Of a stretch of 64,000 bases of DNA, positions 11,301-23,072 are shown piece by piece (position 1 is the first letter of the stretch; each line of letters opens with the position of its first letter). The stretch comes from Mesostigma viride (taxonomy: Eukaryota; Streptophyta; Mesostigmatophyceae; Mesostigmatales; Mesostigmataceae). The notes under the pieces are model-generated. The model was given only the letters and a program-made list of their open reading frames with translations, was not told the DNA's origin and made no database searches. The translations under genes and the position numbers were made by a program. The stretch is taken from positions 3,227,836 to 3,291,835 of the forward strand of contig RPFO01000015.1 of the NCBI GenBank assembly GCA_009746045.1, given 5' to 3'.

Positions 11301-12262
11301 GGCAGGAGCTACGTTGAGATATAAACCTGCCTTTGTCTAGGTTTCTTAGTTGATGACATAGTGATTACCTTGATCTAGAATCATTTTATCACGCAATATG
11401 TGACCTAATAGCCCCGGCAAACTTACGTAAGCCGCCGGCAGTTACAACGCCAATTTGAGTCATTTGTTCAGACGCAAAATTGCGTGGCGAAAAAATGCCG
11501 TCCGGGCCAAGGCCACATGACACGCAAAAAAGACTTAAACAAACCCACCTACCTAAGGTCGGCCTATTTTCTTTTGTTGAACGAGGACTTAGAGAGTTTT
11601 AAGCTGTACGGGAACTGTGGGGAATTGCGTCTACTGTACGTGCCGCACAAAACGCCCCATGCAGTGCCAGCAAGGTCTGTTTGTAATCTCTCAGGGCTCC
11701 TGAGGAGTCTACGAGGCAGATTACAGGGTTATCAGGGGCTTATACAGGGATGATGTGTATTTGGCCCACCAGAGTATTTGCACATATGCAGACATTAATG
11801 GCTCCCACAGCTGCTAAGTGCACAGTTGAGAAGCAAAAGTTATGCATGGGGCAAAGAGGCAAACTGATGTCCCTATCTGCAGTGCTGGAAGCACTCATTT
11901 GTGCCAACAATGTTAGTGTTGGCATTTCTTCAACAACCAGTCAAGCCAGAATGGAAGGTTGTTTGAGTGAGCACACGCACCGGAACGTCTTTGCGTAGAA
12001 AAAAGTTTGCACGACGACCGTGAACGGAATGATGGCCAGCTTGGTCATCTGTCATGGTCAGAACCAATATGCAGCAGCTAAGGCATCAGCCACTTTAGCG
12101 AGGCAGGGTCAGTAACAATCAGTGCCGACACGACACTGATGTTGCAAGCCGTAACAGCCTCCGTGGTAGCAAGCCCAGTGAGGTCATCAGCAGGCTAAGT
12201 GGCAGTGCTTAAGCAGGCAAAAAGAGGGGGAGGGCAGGGGTAGCGTGCGTGCGCGCGCGCGC

Positions 12263-12295
<33 letters not shown>

Positions 12296-12314
12296 GGGGG
12301 GGGGAGAGAGAGAG

Positions 12315-12395
<81 letters not shown>

Positions 12396-12397
12396 GG

Positions 12398-12449
<52 letters not shown>

Positions 12450-15400
12450 GGGGGGGGGGGGGAGGGAGGGAGGGAGGGAGGGAGGGAGGGAGGGAGGGAG
12501 GGAGATTCTGTGACCTCTTGCCCGTTCCATACTTGAGATGCAAGGCAGCTCAAATGAAGTGGCTCAGCCGGCCATCAACTTTCCCAAATATACGGTGATA
12601 TGTAACACCTGTGCTAGATTATTGGGTAGGACTTCTTGTTAGTCAATTAGATGGCACGGTACGCGGGCTATGGTTTTCGGCACCGCGCTAGCACCTGGTC
12701 ATGCACGTGCCGCGGCGCCCGGGATCCGAAGAAGCTTTTGCTTCAAAATAATTTACTGACCAGCACCACTGGGGACCCAGCGGTTTTAATACTTGGCCAT
12801 AGTGGCCTAGCAACTTCATTATGTGTGCTTGAAGTGGTGGGAGTCAAGGGTGGCTGTGGTAGTTGCAGCTTCCCCCACCCACCCAATATGCTCTAAGGGA
12901 CGGGGTCCTGACTTGACCATGACATGTGCTCGAGCCAGTGAGGGCCATCAAGCAACGCACACAGTTGAAGTAGGCGGCAACGACTTCATAATGTAGAACA
13001 TATGATTTGTAAAAAAATGTCTTTCTGGCTGGGCTGCCCTTCAATGGCCCAATGCCATGTTGAATACGAGTCAACGCTCCGCAACCTCCATACGAACGCA
13101 TGTGTGTAACATTAAGAGGAAGTGTTTGTACTTGCCTGGTAGAAACCGACCGAGTTGTAGCCCAGGCACAAGTTGAGCAGCGCGATGGAGACGCTGTTGA
13201 GCACGGAGAAAAACAGGCGGGGCTGCAGCCGCAGGTGCTTATTGGTGAACGCGCCGCAGCATTTGGCGGCGTGCAGGCACAGGAAGGTTACGATCATGTG
13301 CCAGCTGGTCAGGACGGTCACTGCGGGGGGGGGGGGGGGGGAGGGGAATCCGGGATATGAATGGGGCATTAAACACACAAAAAAGGCTCACTGTAGCAGG
13401 CTGCCAACAGCAGCGAACGGATGTCATTGAAGCTTTTCCTTTTTTTTTCCTTAATTTTTCCTGATCCGAAAGTATGCTTGACTAGAGGGGCAGGTTACGT
13501 GGAGTGCAGAATTGCAGGCATGAAAAAATCATGACGCTGTGGGAGTGATCATGTGGCAGCAGGCAGCCAAGCCGTGATGGTTCGTGGGGGCGACAGGGCA
13601 ATAATTGCAGGTGCCAAGCCAGTACACGCAAACAAAGGATTGAGTAAAGCCTGGCATTTTTGTAAATGAACAGCAGGCCTGACGCCAACACAAGTTTCCA
13701 TCGGAGAAAAGGCCTCCAAAGGTTCAGGAGCGACCTGGGAAGGGGACCCAGGCCGAAGGAGACCGGGATGCCAGGGGGCCGCGAATTGTAAATTAGCCTC
13801 CCAGCAGCCTGATAGTAATGACCATGAATCCATGGTGAAGAACAGTGCCATGAGTGCTATTTGGCAATATGTTGGTAATAAGGAAGCAATGCAGCCACAA
13901 CACGATTAATTGTGGTGGCAGTGCGGCGACAGTGGCAGTGGTGGCATTGGGTGTTGTCCTAGAGGCACTACCATGATATAAATCATGTCATCGTTCGTGG
14001 TGATTCGCTGCGTCTAATTGGTGGACTTGCACAGTGAAGCCAACAGCGGCAGCCATCGTGTGGTAATGGTGGTGGTGGTGTGTGTGTGGGGGGGGATGAT
14101 GGCAATAGCCTCGGTGATTGAAACTATGCCACCCTTGTTGGCCTGCCATGCGCAACGTGGCATGCAAGCGCAAGTTCCTAGTAGCCTAGCAGCAGGCAAC
14201 CAGAAAAAAAAGAGCTCCAACCAGGAGAGATAAAGCAGCTTCTCTGGGCTTACGGATGCAAGTAGAAGCAGTGTGATAGACTTGGCCATTTCGCCAATGT
14301 TCGCGAGCCCAGTCAAAGAAGCAATCGTGATGGGAAGTGGCGACGTATGAACAAACAAGCACGTGCCTGGTGGCAATCTAGGGTGGGTTGAGAGCAGCAT
14401 AACTCTGGCAAGCCACGCAAACAATTTTGTGCCGGGCTCCATCTCCCCTGCGCACTTTTGGCGGGAAACCCACAACGCGCACCTCGAAAGTGACATGGTT
14501 ATTGGTTAATCCCCGCCAGGCCGAATAAAACTTCTGTGAAACCGCAAGTTGTGGCGGATCGGTCAGCGCAGCCATTGATGACTCACCGTGGAGGACTGGT
14601 CAGGGGGGATTTTCTTAATATCGCGTGCTGGTTCTATTCGGGGTATTTCTGTCTTTGCGCTTTTCTGCGGTTTTGTGGGTATAACGGAAGAGCTTTCTAA
14701 ATGGAGGACGTAGTGAAGGTGGCCAGGCCGGGCCCTCCCGGCCTGCCGGAGGTATGGGAAAGCGAAAGGTTCAGCAATGAAGCTTCGCCCATGCAAAATC
14801 GATGGCGGCAATAGAGGCACGACCCAAATCTGGTGAAGAAACTTCAGGTTTTGCGTGCGTTTGTGAGGCAATAGACGCAGAAGCCATGCAAATGGGTCGC
14901 ATGGGGTCGCCAGAGCTGTGAATTTTCTTGAAGATATGCGTTTTCCCTACCCTCTTGTGCACGTTGCAACCCAAAACTAGTCGTGCGGCCATTGGCCCTG
15001 TCCTTGGGCTTAGCAGGGGAAAGGCTTTCAGGGCTGTTGGAAATGGGAGGCGCGTGAGGAAGTTGCGGAGTGTACACCTTGTCTGGCAGGGGAGTAACCC
15101 CACCCAACACGTTAGACCTTTGCAAGTTAGTGTCTTCCGAACTACTGGACATGTACTAGCGGCATATCTGCAGTCTTGATGCAGAGGAAAGGGCAATGCC
15201 GCACGAAAGAATACGTGAGTGGTACCTAACAGCAGCGGCTATACGTAATATTTCCCTCACCAATGACCATGTCTTGTGTGCCCTGGGCTACACTCTAAGA
15301 AATGAACCAAGGTTCCTGAAATATTTACCAAGGAGCAGCGACAGATCCTTGATCATCATTGTTGTTAAGGTTTCCATATTTGCGAGGGAGGAGAACACGC

Positions 15401-17296
15401 GGTCCCAGGTGAATTGACTATGGCAATTGTAAGTATACATAGACTGACCATTCGTGCACTTGCGTCTGTCTGCGTACACTACTCTTACTTACAGGAAAAT
15501 CCTGAGACAGGCGATGTGGCAGACCATAGTGACCTTGGGGAAGGGATTGTTGTCACTGTCCATGTTATAATGCAACAAAGCTGTTTCTATGCTATGTATC
15601 ATGGGCATTACCTCATTGGTATGTGTCAATGAAATGGAGCAATTCGTGAGGACGAGTAAACTGCGTGTTAGGTATACACGCATGTGTTTTGTGATAAAAT
15701 GGTTACTGTGCTTACCTTACCCATCCGTGGAATGGACATCCACTTCAATCCAATATTGCATTTTGGGGGTTGCTAAGCGTTGCATGAAGTAAGTGGGTGA
15801 TACAAATGAAAAGGGGAGGATGAGGTGGACACGATGCGCCAGTGTGGGGTACGTGCCTTAGCCAAAGGGTTCCTGCACCCTTTTGATTTTGTTTTGTTCA
15901 TGAAAGGGTCTGCAAGTTAGGTAAAACAAGAAATCCTCGTGCACATCTTGGACTGCAAGCATTTGCAGCATAACAAACATCATATCTTATTAATAAATAT
16001 CATTCTGCATTAGTTTATCATACCTTTTGGCTTCCAAATGGATATAGTAGTATACGTGTAGAAATTAATTCAAGCTTGAAACCATATCGCTAGATATTTG
16101 CATGACAAAGTTATGGTCTCGGTACCGTTTAGTGAGAATTTTGGCAAGTTATGGGAAAAAGTGCCTTATGCAGCGGGCTCTCAATATTTGACCTGCGAAT
16201 ATTGAAGTTCCACAACTCCGTTTATAAAATGAGGAATCAACCTTTTCGTGTAATCTCCACGTAAAAACCTCTAAATTTGGACAACTAATAAAAAAATTCA
16301 CCAGTTTGTAAACAAGAGTATTGAGCTACTTTGGTATAGGGCATTGCCAAGGTCTCAGAGAAGAGGCCAGACGGTGGGGGAAGTGGGGCCACACGTCAAG
16401 AAAACGCTCATCTTGCTGAACCAAACATCATACCAACCACACTATGACCCTCAAAGCATTAGCTTAGCTCCCTAATGGTCATAGGAGCAGACGGTCCCTG
16501 GATTTGGCATGCGCTTCCCTGGCCCATGGTGGACATGACAGCGTGGCATGCCCACGTAAATTTGGGTACACCGTTTAGGGAGCCCAAATGAAGACAGCAT
16601 ACCTAATCAAGCCCTGATGGCTATGCTGACCTGAGCTTCGCCGTCCCTTGATGCTTCATGGGCATTAGATCACCGGTAGCTTGCTTCCATGGGTCCACTG
16701 ATGTTCTACAGTTCCATTGTTGGGCTACAAATCCTGCTGTAGGGATTGACAACAACAAAATAGACACTTTAAAATCCATTGATGGGCTACACTCCTGCTG
16801 AGGGGATTGAAAACAAAATAGACATTTCAAAATCCCGGAAACACTATACTGCCCTGTGCAACTCAGTAGGAAAAGGCCAGCCATCGCACATGAAGACAGC
16901 AAACCGGTGACTTTCTGAAAGCACAAAGACTGCAACGATTCAGTCAAGTGAAATGCTGATAGAGGCAGGCATGACAACACATGCCGGAGCGCTGAATGTG
17001 CCCATGGACGTTATACTAACCTTTTAGGGGAACCATCAACAGGACTTACCAAAATTAAAGCCAAGCGTTGTGATGAGGTACTTGTTCACCAGGACAATTG
17101 AGACCGATGACATAACAGATAGTCCCAACGCGCCAAGTGTCGCTGGCTCCATGGGCACGCCAAAAAGCTTACGATGGCGAGATTTCCCACCAGAGTATGG
17201 CTGCTTGGAAGGCTTCTTCGAGTCGTTTTCTGAGCCACCCTGTCCTTGACCGTGAAGACGCCCGGTCATTTGGTGAGCTCGATCTCTCGTGTCCAT
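7124..17296 (-). CDS. UXT: nucleotide-sugar transporter, UDP-xylose transporter-like, six exons
   Basis: Exons, 5' to 3': 17296-17050, 13320-13136, 12048-11981, 10402-10270, 9839-9678, 7579-7124. All junctions keep phase and give 416 residues plus a stop. Introns are GT-AG except intron 2, whose donor is GCAAGT. After a polar 50-residue N-terminus the protein reads as a multi-helix membrane protein of the NST/TPT superfamily. Family motifs include L-V-N-K-Y-L in helix 1, L-G-Y-N-S-V-G-F-Y-Q-M-T-K-L-A across the exon 2/3 junction, L-G-V-G-V-A-T-V-T-D, T-Q-L-L-Y-Q-S-S-P and G-K-T-S-P-V-T-Y-Q-V-L-G-H. These are the motifs of plant Golgi UDP-xylose transporters, about 350 residues long, which exchange UDP-xylose for UMP. 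The extra length is the polar N-terminus and a soluble C-terminal tail of about 60 residues. The substrate is inferred from resemblance; other UDP-sugars are possible. Confidence 0.9.
7691..8345. repeat. hexamer then (GA)n/(GGGA)n array in transporter intron 5
   Basis: From about 7697 to 7855 there are GGGATC and GGGTAT hexamers. Blocks of GAGA and GGGA repeats follow to 8345, with short (GT)n and GAGT islands at 8180-8280. Both strands are open for hundreds of codons only because of the repeats. The array is within intron 5, between exon 9839-9678 and exon 7579-7124. Confidence 0.95.
12251..12505. repeat. (CG)n/(GT)n/(GA)n/(GGGA)n array in transporter intron 2
   Basis: This simple-sequence block sits 200 bp upstream, on the gene's strand, of the 68-bp exon 3. 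It begins as alternating GC, passes through GT and a long GA tract, and ends in G-runs and GGGA. It is purine-only over most of its length on the plus strand, hence pyrimidine-only in the pre-mRNA. Confidence 0.95.
13323..13342. repeat. homopolymer G tract next to transporter exon 2
   Basis: A run of about 17 G on the plus strand is a C tract on the gene strand and ends directly in GCAG, the acceptor of intron 1. It appears to serve as the polypyrimidine tract of that intron. Confidence 0.85.
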
Positions 17297-17634
17297 TGTG
17301 CGCCCCTATTGAATGGGTTCATCTCTCAGGCATTCCTGGCGAGCAAGCAGGACGTTCTACTGTGTGAACTCAGAAAAACGAGCAATTAAAGCAGACACCT
17401 GCATTCCGCGGCCTGAAAGCCCGCTCGGCACGCACAGAAGACGTGCAGATACTTGACCGGCGGATTTAGCGATCTATTCGTGCACACCCCGGCATCCATA
17501 GGGTTCCATGTTTATGCATGTCAATACACATTATTATTAGTTTTTAAATTACGTATGATACATCCTGAGCACGGTACAGGCACATATAATGCAGCTGTGT
17601 CCACCGCAGTGATGGCAGCTGTAAGTTATTTAAT

Positions 17635-17855
17635 CTGGCTGTCCGCGACACTCCCGGGTCCCTAGTGTATACAGGGGGGGGGGGGGGGTAGACCCCCCCC
17701 ACCCCCCTACCCCCAAAACTGGGGGCGCGGGGGGTAAAGGGTCGGACCCCCACCCACCCACCCACCCCCAGAAAATGGGGGGGGGGGTTTGGATGCAGAC
17801 ACCCACCCACCCCCCCCCTTAAAAAAAGGGGGGGGGGGGGGGTCGCCAGCCAAAT
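17635..17855 (+). mobile_element. G/C-homopolymer MITE-like element, copy 1
   Basis: The element begins CTGGCTGTCCGCGACACTCCCGG, continues through alternating runs of G and C of up to 15 bases around short spacers (GTATAC, AAAACT, AGAAAAT, TTAAAAAA), and ends GTCGCCAGCCAAAT. The same series of spacers occurs in opposite orientation at 22296-22523, which shows this is a dispersed family. Termini are imperfectly inverted (TGGCTGTCCGCGAC against TGGCTGGCGAC). Confidence 0.65.
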
Positions 17856-17984
17856 TCTTTATTTTGGCTAAGGGAGCGGGTCCAAGAACACATCCGTCGC
17901 ACCCATTCTCCTAGCCCTAGTGGCTATGATGGTAGGCTGAGCACAACGTGCCTCCAAATTCAGCCATTTGTGGCATTGGAATTA

Positions 17985-18294
17985 ACTTGGTTTGACAATA
18001 CCTACCTATTAGCCAATCACATTAGACAACTGGCACCAAGCCCGCCCAGCCTGGGCAATATGTCCTCACCTGGCGTGCCCCAGGCGGCGCGCGGCAGGGC
18101 CGCCACCCGTGGACTTTTCGAGATAGACTCGGCATGGACATGTGCTACACTAGACGTGACGGGCTCACACCCGGGCAGCCTCCTGCTTTGTCTGTAATAT
18201 GGAGGCAGATACACCATCCATTCCATCCCATGTTCCCCCCCCACTGAGGACTTATGCTCACGTGACGCAATCACGTGTCTATTAATGGAGGCAG
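17985..18294 (+). pseudogene. 3' end fragment of LINE family B
   Basis: This segment matches 34780-34990 closely (for example the stretch coding P-G-V-P-Q-A-A-R-G-R-A-A-T-R-G and the following G-L-T-P-G-Q-P), with a frameshift in both copies. It represents the C-terminal end of a LINE ORF2, truncated at the 5' side. It ends in a tail containing CACGTGACGCAATCACGTG and a remnant of ATTAAT. Confidence 0.6.
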
Positions 18295-19089
18295 ATGGTA
18301 CGCAATGAGGATAGGTGGCAAGTAGTGATGAAGGAGACTGTTCTGTATCGGGGCCGCGTCAAGCTGCTGGGCAGCCTGCTCCCCAACCGCGAGGTTGATG
18401 TGGACCATCGCATCTCCCTCGCCTGGCACGCTTTACGCCAGTACCGGGCCCTGTGGTGCAAGCCCTTGGGCAAGATCGAGAAACAGGACCTGTTCAAGGT
18501 CCTCGTCCTTCCTGTTCTCACGTATGGCGCCGAGACGTGGACCCTCACCGCCGACCTGGCCCGCAAGCTGGACGGCGCGGTCACCAACATGGTGCGTTCC
18601 AGTTTCAGAGTAGGATATGCTGCTCATGTCCGCAATGAGGACCTGTATCAGGGCATGCCATATATCACCAGCACCATTAAGCAGCGGCGCCTGCAGCTAG
18701 TAGGGCACCTCGCTCGCACCAACGAGGTAGACACCTCACGGGGCCCCTCCGCAGGACTGCGACCAGCTCAGCCTGGCCGGCACCTCCTGACGTGGGCCGG
18801 GCCCCCTGATGTTAGACGCCGCAAGGCCCGCACCTTCAAAGAACAGCTAGTAGAGGACATGGGGGGCCTAGGCCTCTCCGTGATTTGGAAGAAGATGATG
18901 GACAAGGCCAAGTGGGCCCAGGTCATAGACCTAGCTAGACCTTTTCAGTGGTTTTCCATTTGCGGGTATTTCCTCGTAAATGGTGGGAGAGCGATCGCAG
19001 CAATGGTGCTCACCACTAGACACTCCCGGCCAGTTAGGCTAGAAACACACGCCCTGATCAAGCATGCTGTTTCCGGCCCCACCGTCTAG
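18295..19089 (+). pseudogene. LINE ORF2 C-terminal region, 5'-truncated
   Basis: A 264-codon open frame corresponds to the part of a non-LTR reverse transcriptase beyond the catalytic domain. It contains L-L-G-S-L-L-P, the typical L-T-Y-G-A-E-T-W-T-L, and Q-R-R-L-Q-L-V-G-H-L-A-R-T. The first 20 codons (W-Q-V-V-M-K-E) belong to the end of another copy, so the frame is a chimera of two LINE fragments. The RT catalytic residues are absent, so it is dead despite being open. Confidence 0.75.
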
Positions 19090-19434
19090 GTCATCTAGTC
19101 GCTCCACACGTAAGCCAGCCATAATTTCAATGCACAAGGATACACATTTCCATCACCATTCATCTTCATCATCCTGAACGACTCGAAAACGCGGAAAAGA
19201 TAACGGCAGGCTCGAGCTACCATGGTCCGGATTCTCCCGATTTCTGGCCTGCGCTGGTTGTCTCTTTGATAGAGGACAACGAGCCCCCCCCTGTGGGGAA
19301 GCGCCCGCGTGTGCAAACCCGTGGCGGGGAGGCACGCCAGTGCTGTATAGATAGATGTTGTAGTTAGTAATGCTGTTAGATAGATGTCGTAGGTAGCTGA
19401 TGTAGATAGCTTAGACCGGTAGGACTGTCGGTTT

Positions 19435-19525
19435 GCACCCACCCATCCATCCATCGCGGGGGTCACCCGGTTAATGCTCCGTGACTCCCCAACGGGAGCA
19501 CGAGTCTAATTAATTAATTAATTAA
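19435..19525 (+). repeat. LINE 3' tail with hairpin and (TTAA)n
   Basis: This holds CATCCATCCATC, the hairpin CTCCC-CAAC-GGGAG at about 19485-19498 and a (TAAT)n tail. The same block occurs inverted at 38930-39010. It marks the 3' terminus of a LINE family-B copy. Confidence 0.65.
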
Positions 19526-19719
19526 GGAGACCACCCCCAAGTCTGTGGGGGCGTAATTAGTGAATAGAATACCGACAATGATGACAGAATCAGCAACCAA
19601 ATGACCAGGGTCCGTGTGAATTCTAGGTTACAAGTGTTGGGTGGGCAGGGTGGCGCGGGCTGGCGACCACCCACAAGTCGCGGCAGTCAAAAACAGTGCC
19701 ACAGCGCGCTAGAAGCCAG

Positions 19720-19844
19720 TTCACGCCTTAAGTTGGGTTTTCGCTATTAAGTTGGGTTTTCGCTAGTACAGCCAGCAGCCTTAAGTTGGGTTCGCCATGC
19801 AGCCAACTGCGACCCAACTTAGCCAACCCAACTTAAGGCGTGAA
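19720..19844. mobile_element. 125-bp inverted-repeat element
   Basis: The ends TTCACGCCTTAAGTTGGGTT and its exact reverse complement are 20 bp long. The interior holds two more copies of TTAAGTTGGGTT in direct orientation. It looks like a MITE or fold-back; no target duplication is clear. Confidence 0.55.
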
Positions 19845-22086
19845 TGACCAGGACTGTAATCTTGAGACAACGTACCACGTCTATCCCACGCCTTCCAACA
19901 CCTTGGCGGGATTTTGCTTGCGATGTTTACACGACGTCTTTAGTCTTAACAGAATGCAGGAACAGCCAGAGGAACCCATGCGCGCCCAACAAATTCCGAG
20001 CACGACGATACCTTACGCACAGGTCGCGCCGCAAATTCATTAGGTGCCTCTACACACATAGCTGCTGGGGATCAGTCAGACCCCTGATCGCACGTTTCTG
20101 GCGCAAGTACATTGGCGACTGCCATGAGTTCCTTGTAAGAATTCGAGTTGCAGGTATGCAGTAATGGGGCGGGCTTGTGGCAACGCAAGCTCGGGCGTGA
20201 TTCAGTTATTTCATTCATCCGCGTGCCTGTGTTGGGGGAGTCACGTGGTACAGATTGTTTGAATTAGGTCCCTTTCAGAATTTGGCCCCTTGATTGGATC
20301 AGGCATGATAGTGTTGAAGGAAACTGGCCTGCTCTTTACGTTCCGTCTTCTAACCATGAACAACACGTTTATGACCATGAAAAATATGTTGATGTCTCTA
20401 GTTAATTTCGACAGCGGCTTGGACTTGCACTTGTTCTGTTTGTCTGGCTTTGGGTAACGCATTGCAGGAACCTTAGGTATCTCCGTGTTGGTGTTTGGCA
20501 TCCATATAATCTGACGCGTAGGTTGATGCCAGCCAGCCTATGTGATGCTTACAAACTTGGGTCAAACCGCTTGTGCTAATCTAAGCTGTAGCCACGCATC
20601 GCCATGCATTGCGTGCGTGTTCCCTGTGAGTTGCAGGGAGCGTACCAAGTAAGACACGCCTTGTGGGAAATAATATGGTAATTTATTGTTTCGAATCGCC
20701 CGCGCTATCGGTTTCGTGCAAGAAGTCTCCCCCTGCACATTTGCCATCGTATCCTACGTATTTCTTTTTGACGTTACTGTAGGTCTGAAATGACATTGGT
20801 TTTTTTCTTACTGCTATTGATGCTTCATGTAAGCCGATGACGGAGATATCGGAGGTGTCCAAGCCAGGTTGCTTGACAGAGTTTGCTGAAGTTGGCAAAT
20901 GAATGTGACTTGCTGCGCCGTTATATCTCCCATGTTGTATCTTTGGCAGTGCTATTAATCAACTTGGCATATCCTCATTAAGGCTTGTTCAGGTTGCGTA
21001 TGCAGATCGCCTGGCCTGCATGGCCGTTAGACCACGGTATCTCAACATCGTGCGCACAGATCATCCGCATCTCTCACGGTCGCAGTAAGATAGTAGTGTA
21101 TATGCTCGTAAGCTAATTATGTTGGCATGAACGTGGTAGAAACTCATGCCAGTAACATGATTTCTGCCACCAAGGATGTCTAAGCGTAAAGAGCAGCAAG
21201 TGTACTTACTTCCTTGTGTTGCGCTTCTATCTATCCGCCGTCCGCCTGCTCCGCTTCGCTGTTGTTCGCCTTATGTTCATTGGACCTCGTGGGTTAGCCG
21301 CTCCCTCATCCCCGTTCCACGGCATCTGCTTCCAAAGAGAAACCACCGGAGGCACCCGGCGGTGATTGTAAGCTGGCAGGTTTAAACACGTAAACACATG
21401 CCCCAGCTTTTCTTTTTTTGCCATTATGTCTTCCTATCTATGCTTCTTCTTGGGTGGGTGGCCTGTTAAGTTTTTGCTCTTTCTATGCTCTCTCCCCTAT
21501 CTGCGCTTTTTCCATCGTCATCATATCCTCCGTTCTTTCCCAACCAGTAATGGCCTGCAGGGGTGTAACTTGTTCCTCCAGGTCAACAACCTCTTATGTT
21601 CCCTTTTTTATGTTTATCTTTGACGAGCCGCTGTTAATTTAGGAATGGGTGACCTCATGCGTGGCCAGGGGCTCGCTGGATGCCCAGAGCGTCGATTGTT
21701 GCTGTCAAAGAGTTGGGACCAGCGCACACGAGTTTCCCTAAAATCAAGGAAGGAAACCTGCGATAGCCAGCGCTTTCTAGCTCTTGTTAGAATGCACAGT
21801 AGGGTCTGCTTGACCTTAGGTGATTTGTACTTCAAGAGATTTTGGAATCATGGACTCTGAAGCCAATTGTTTGCGGTTTTTCGGGTGCCCGCATGATGTA
21901 AACCTGCAAGTTTTAGAGGCAAGTGCCCATTCTTTGTGCTGGCTGGCGTAATTAGTGTACTCCTGATTTTTAGCTAAAAAGGTGCCAGCCACAGCCAAGT
22001 TGTTGGCTAGTGAACCGAATATTTTTGGCCACCTGAAGCAGCATCATGCACGGAACTACTGTGTGAGTTGGAGTATTTGCTAAGTA
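19845..22086. other. intergenic region, no confident gene
   Basis: I see no coding exon that can be joined to a neighbour with confidence. One candidate is ATG at 21176 followed by six codons (M-S-K-R-K-E) and a GCAAGT donor, which could be a small first exon of the Dsn1-like gene. The region is mildly AT-rich and has no long repeats. Confidence 0.4.
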
Positions 22087-22526
22087 CTAGCTGGCTGTCC
22101 GCGACACTCCCGGAGCTAGTGTATACCACCCCCCGCCCCCCCGTTTCCGGGGGGGGGGCTTGACCCCCGACCCCACCCACCCCCAGTTTTGGGGGTGGGT
22201 GGGTGGATGGGTCAGCTCCCAAAAAATTATATATATATATTTTTAAATACATATTTTATACATATTTTATTCATATTTTATACATATTTTATACATTTGG
22301 CTGGCGCCCCCCCCCCCCCCCTTAAAAAAGGGGGGGGGGGGTCTGCATCCAAAAAACCCTAACCCCCCCCCCCCCATTTTCTGGGGGTGGGTGGGTGGGT
22401 GGGGGTCCAACCCTTTACCCCCCGCCCCCCCAGTTTTGGGGGTGGGGGGGTGGGGGGGTCTACCCCCCCCCCCCCCCCCCCCCCTTGTATACACTAGCTC
22501 CGGGAGTGTCGCGGACAGCCAGCTAG
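22087..22526. mobile_element. G/C-homopolymer fold-back element, copy 2
   Basis: Perfect 40-bp terminal inverted repeats begin CTAGCTGGCTGTCCGCGACA and end ...GTGTATAC. They are flanked by GTA on both sides. The right half (22296-22526) is the reverse complement of the element at 17635-17855; the left half has the same end with a different interior and an AT-rich centre of TATATAT and CATATTTTATA. Long G and C runs (10 to 18) alternate on the same strand. Confidence 0.65.
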
Positions 22527-23072
22527 GTAGTCCCAGGTGACAGTCAGTCTCTGGGAAGAACTTTGGCTTGCACTTCCATGCCAAGGGTTATCTGGCAAAC
22601 TGTTTCCACTGCTGAGCTTTTATTGGTTGTATGCCGCAATGACTGGGTGGGTGACATGTATAGTGGGCGCGGAGGGGGGCTGCGGAAGGAGGCCGGGTTT
22701 AGGGGTTTTGGACCTTGACATTTTGCCATGACCTGCCTTTTTGAAGTCAAGTAATTTATTGACTTCCTAACTTTTACCTTTTAATATTGTTTCCTTCGCT
22801 TCTGGCAACATGCTGATTCCAAGGACTCTCTTCTTTGGCGCCACACGATGGGCTAGGCACTTCTTGTGATGCACCCATCGGGGTTCTGCATACCAACCCT
22901 GTTGCGGCTTGTTTGCTAGCTTTGCTTCATGTAGCAGAGATGTTGGTGGTCAGCCTTACCCGACGCCCCTTGATGGTGCCAGGGTAGTGATAGAATACTG
23001 GTGGTTATCTTTGATCACATTGCGCATGCAACCATACCATGCATGTCATTGCTATTACCAAAATGGTGCTAA

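Noticed and set aside
12187-12598. Ser/Pro/Leu-rich frames of 110-118 codons
   Set aside because: Artefacts of the microsatellite inside transporter intron 2.
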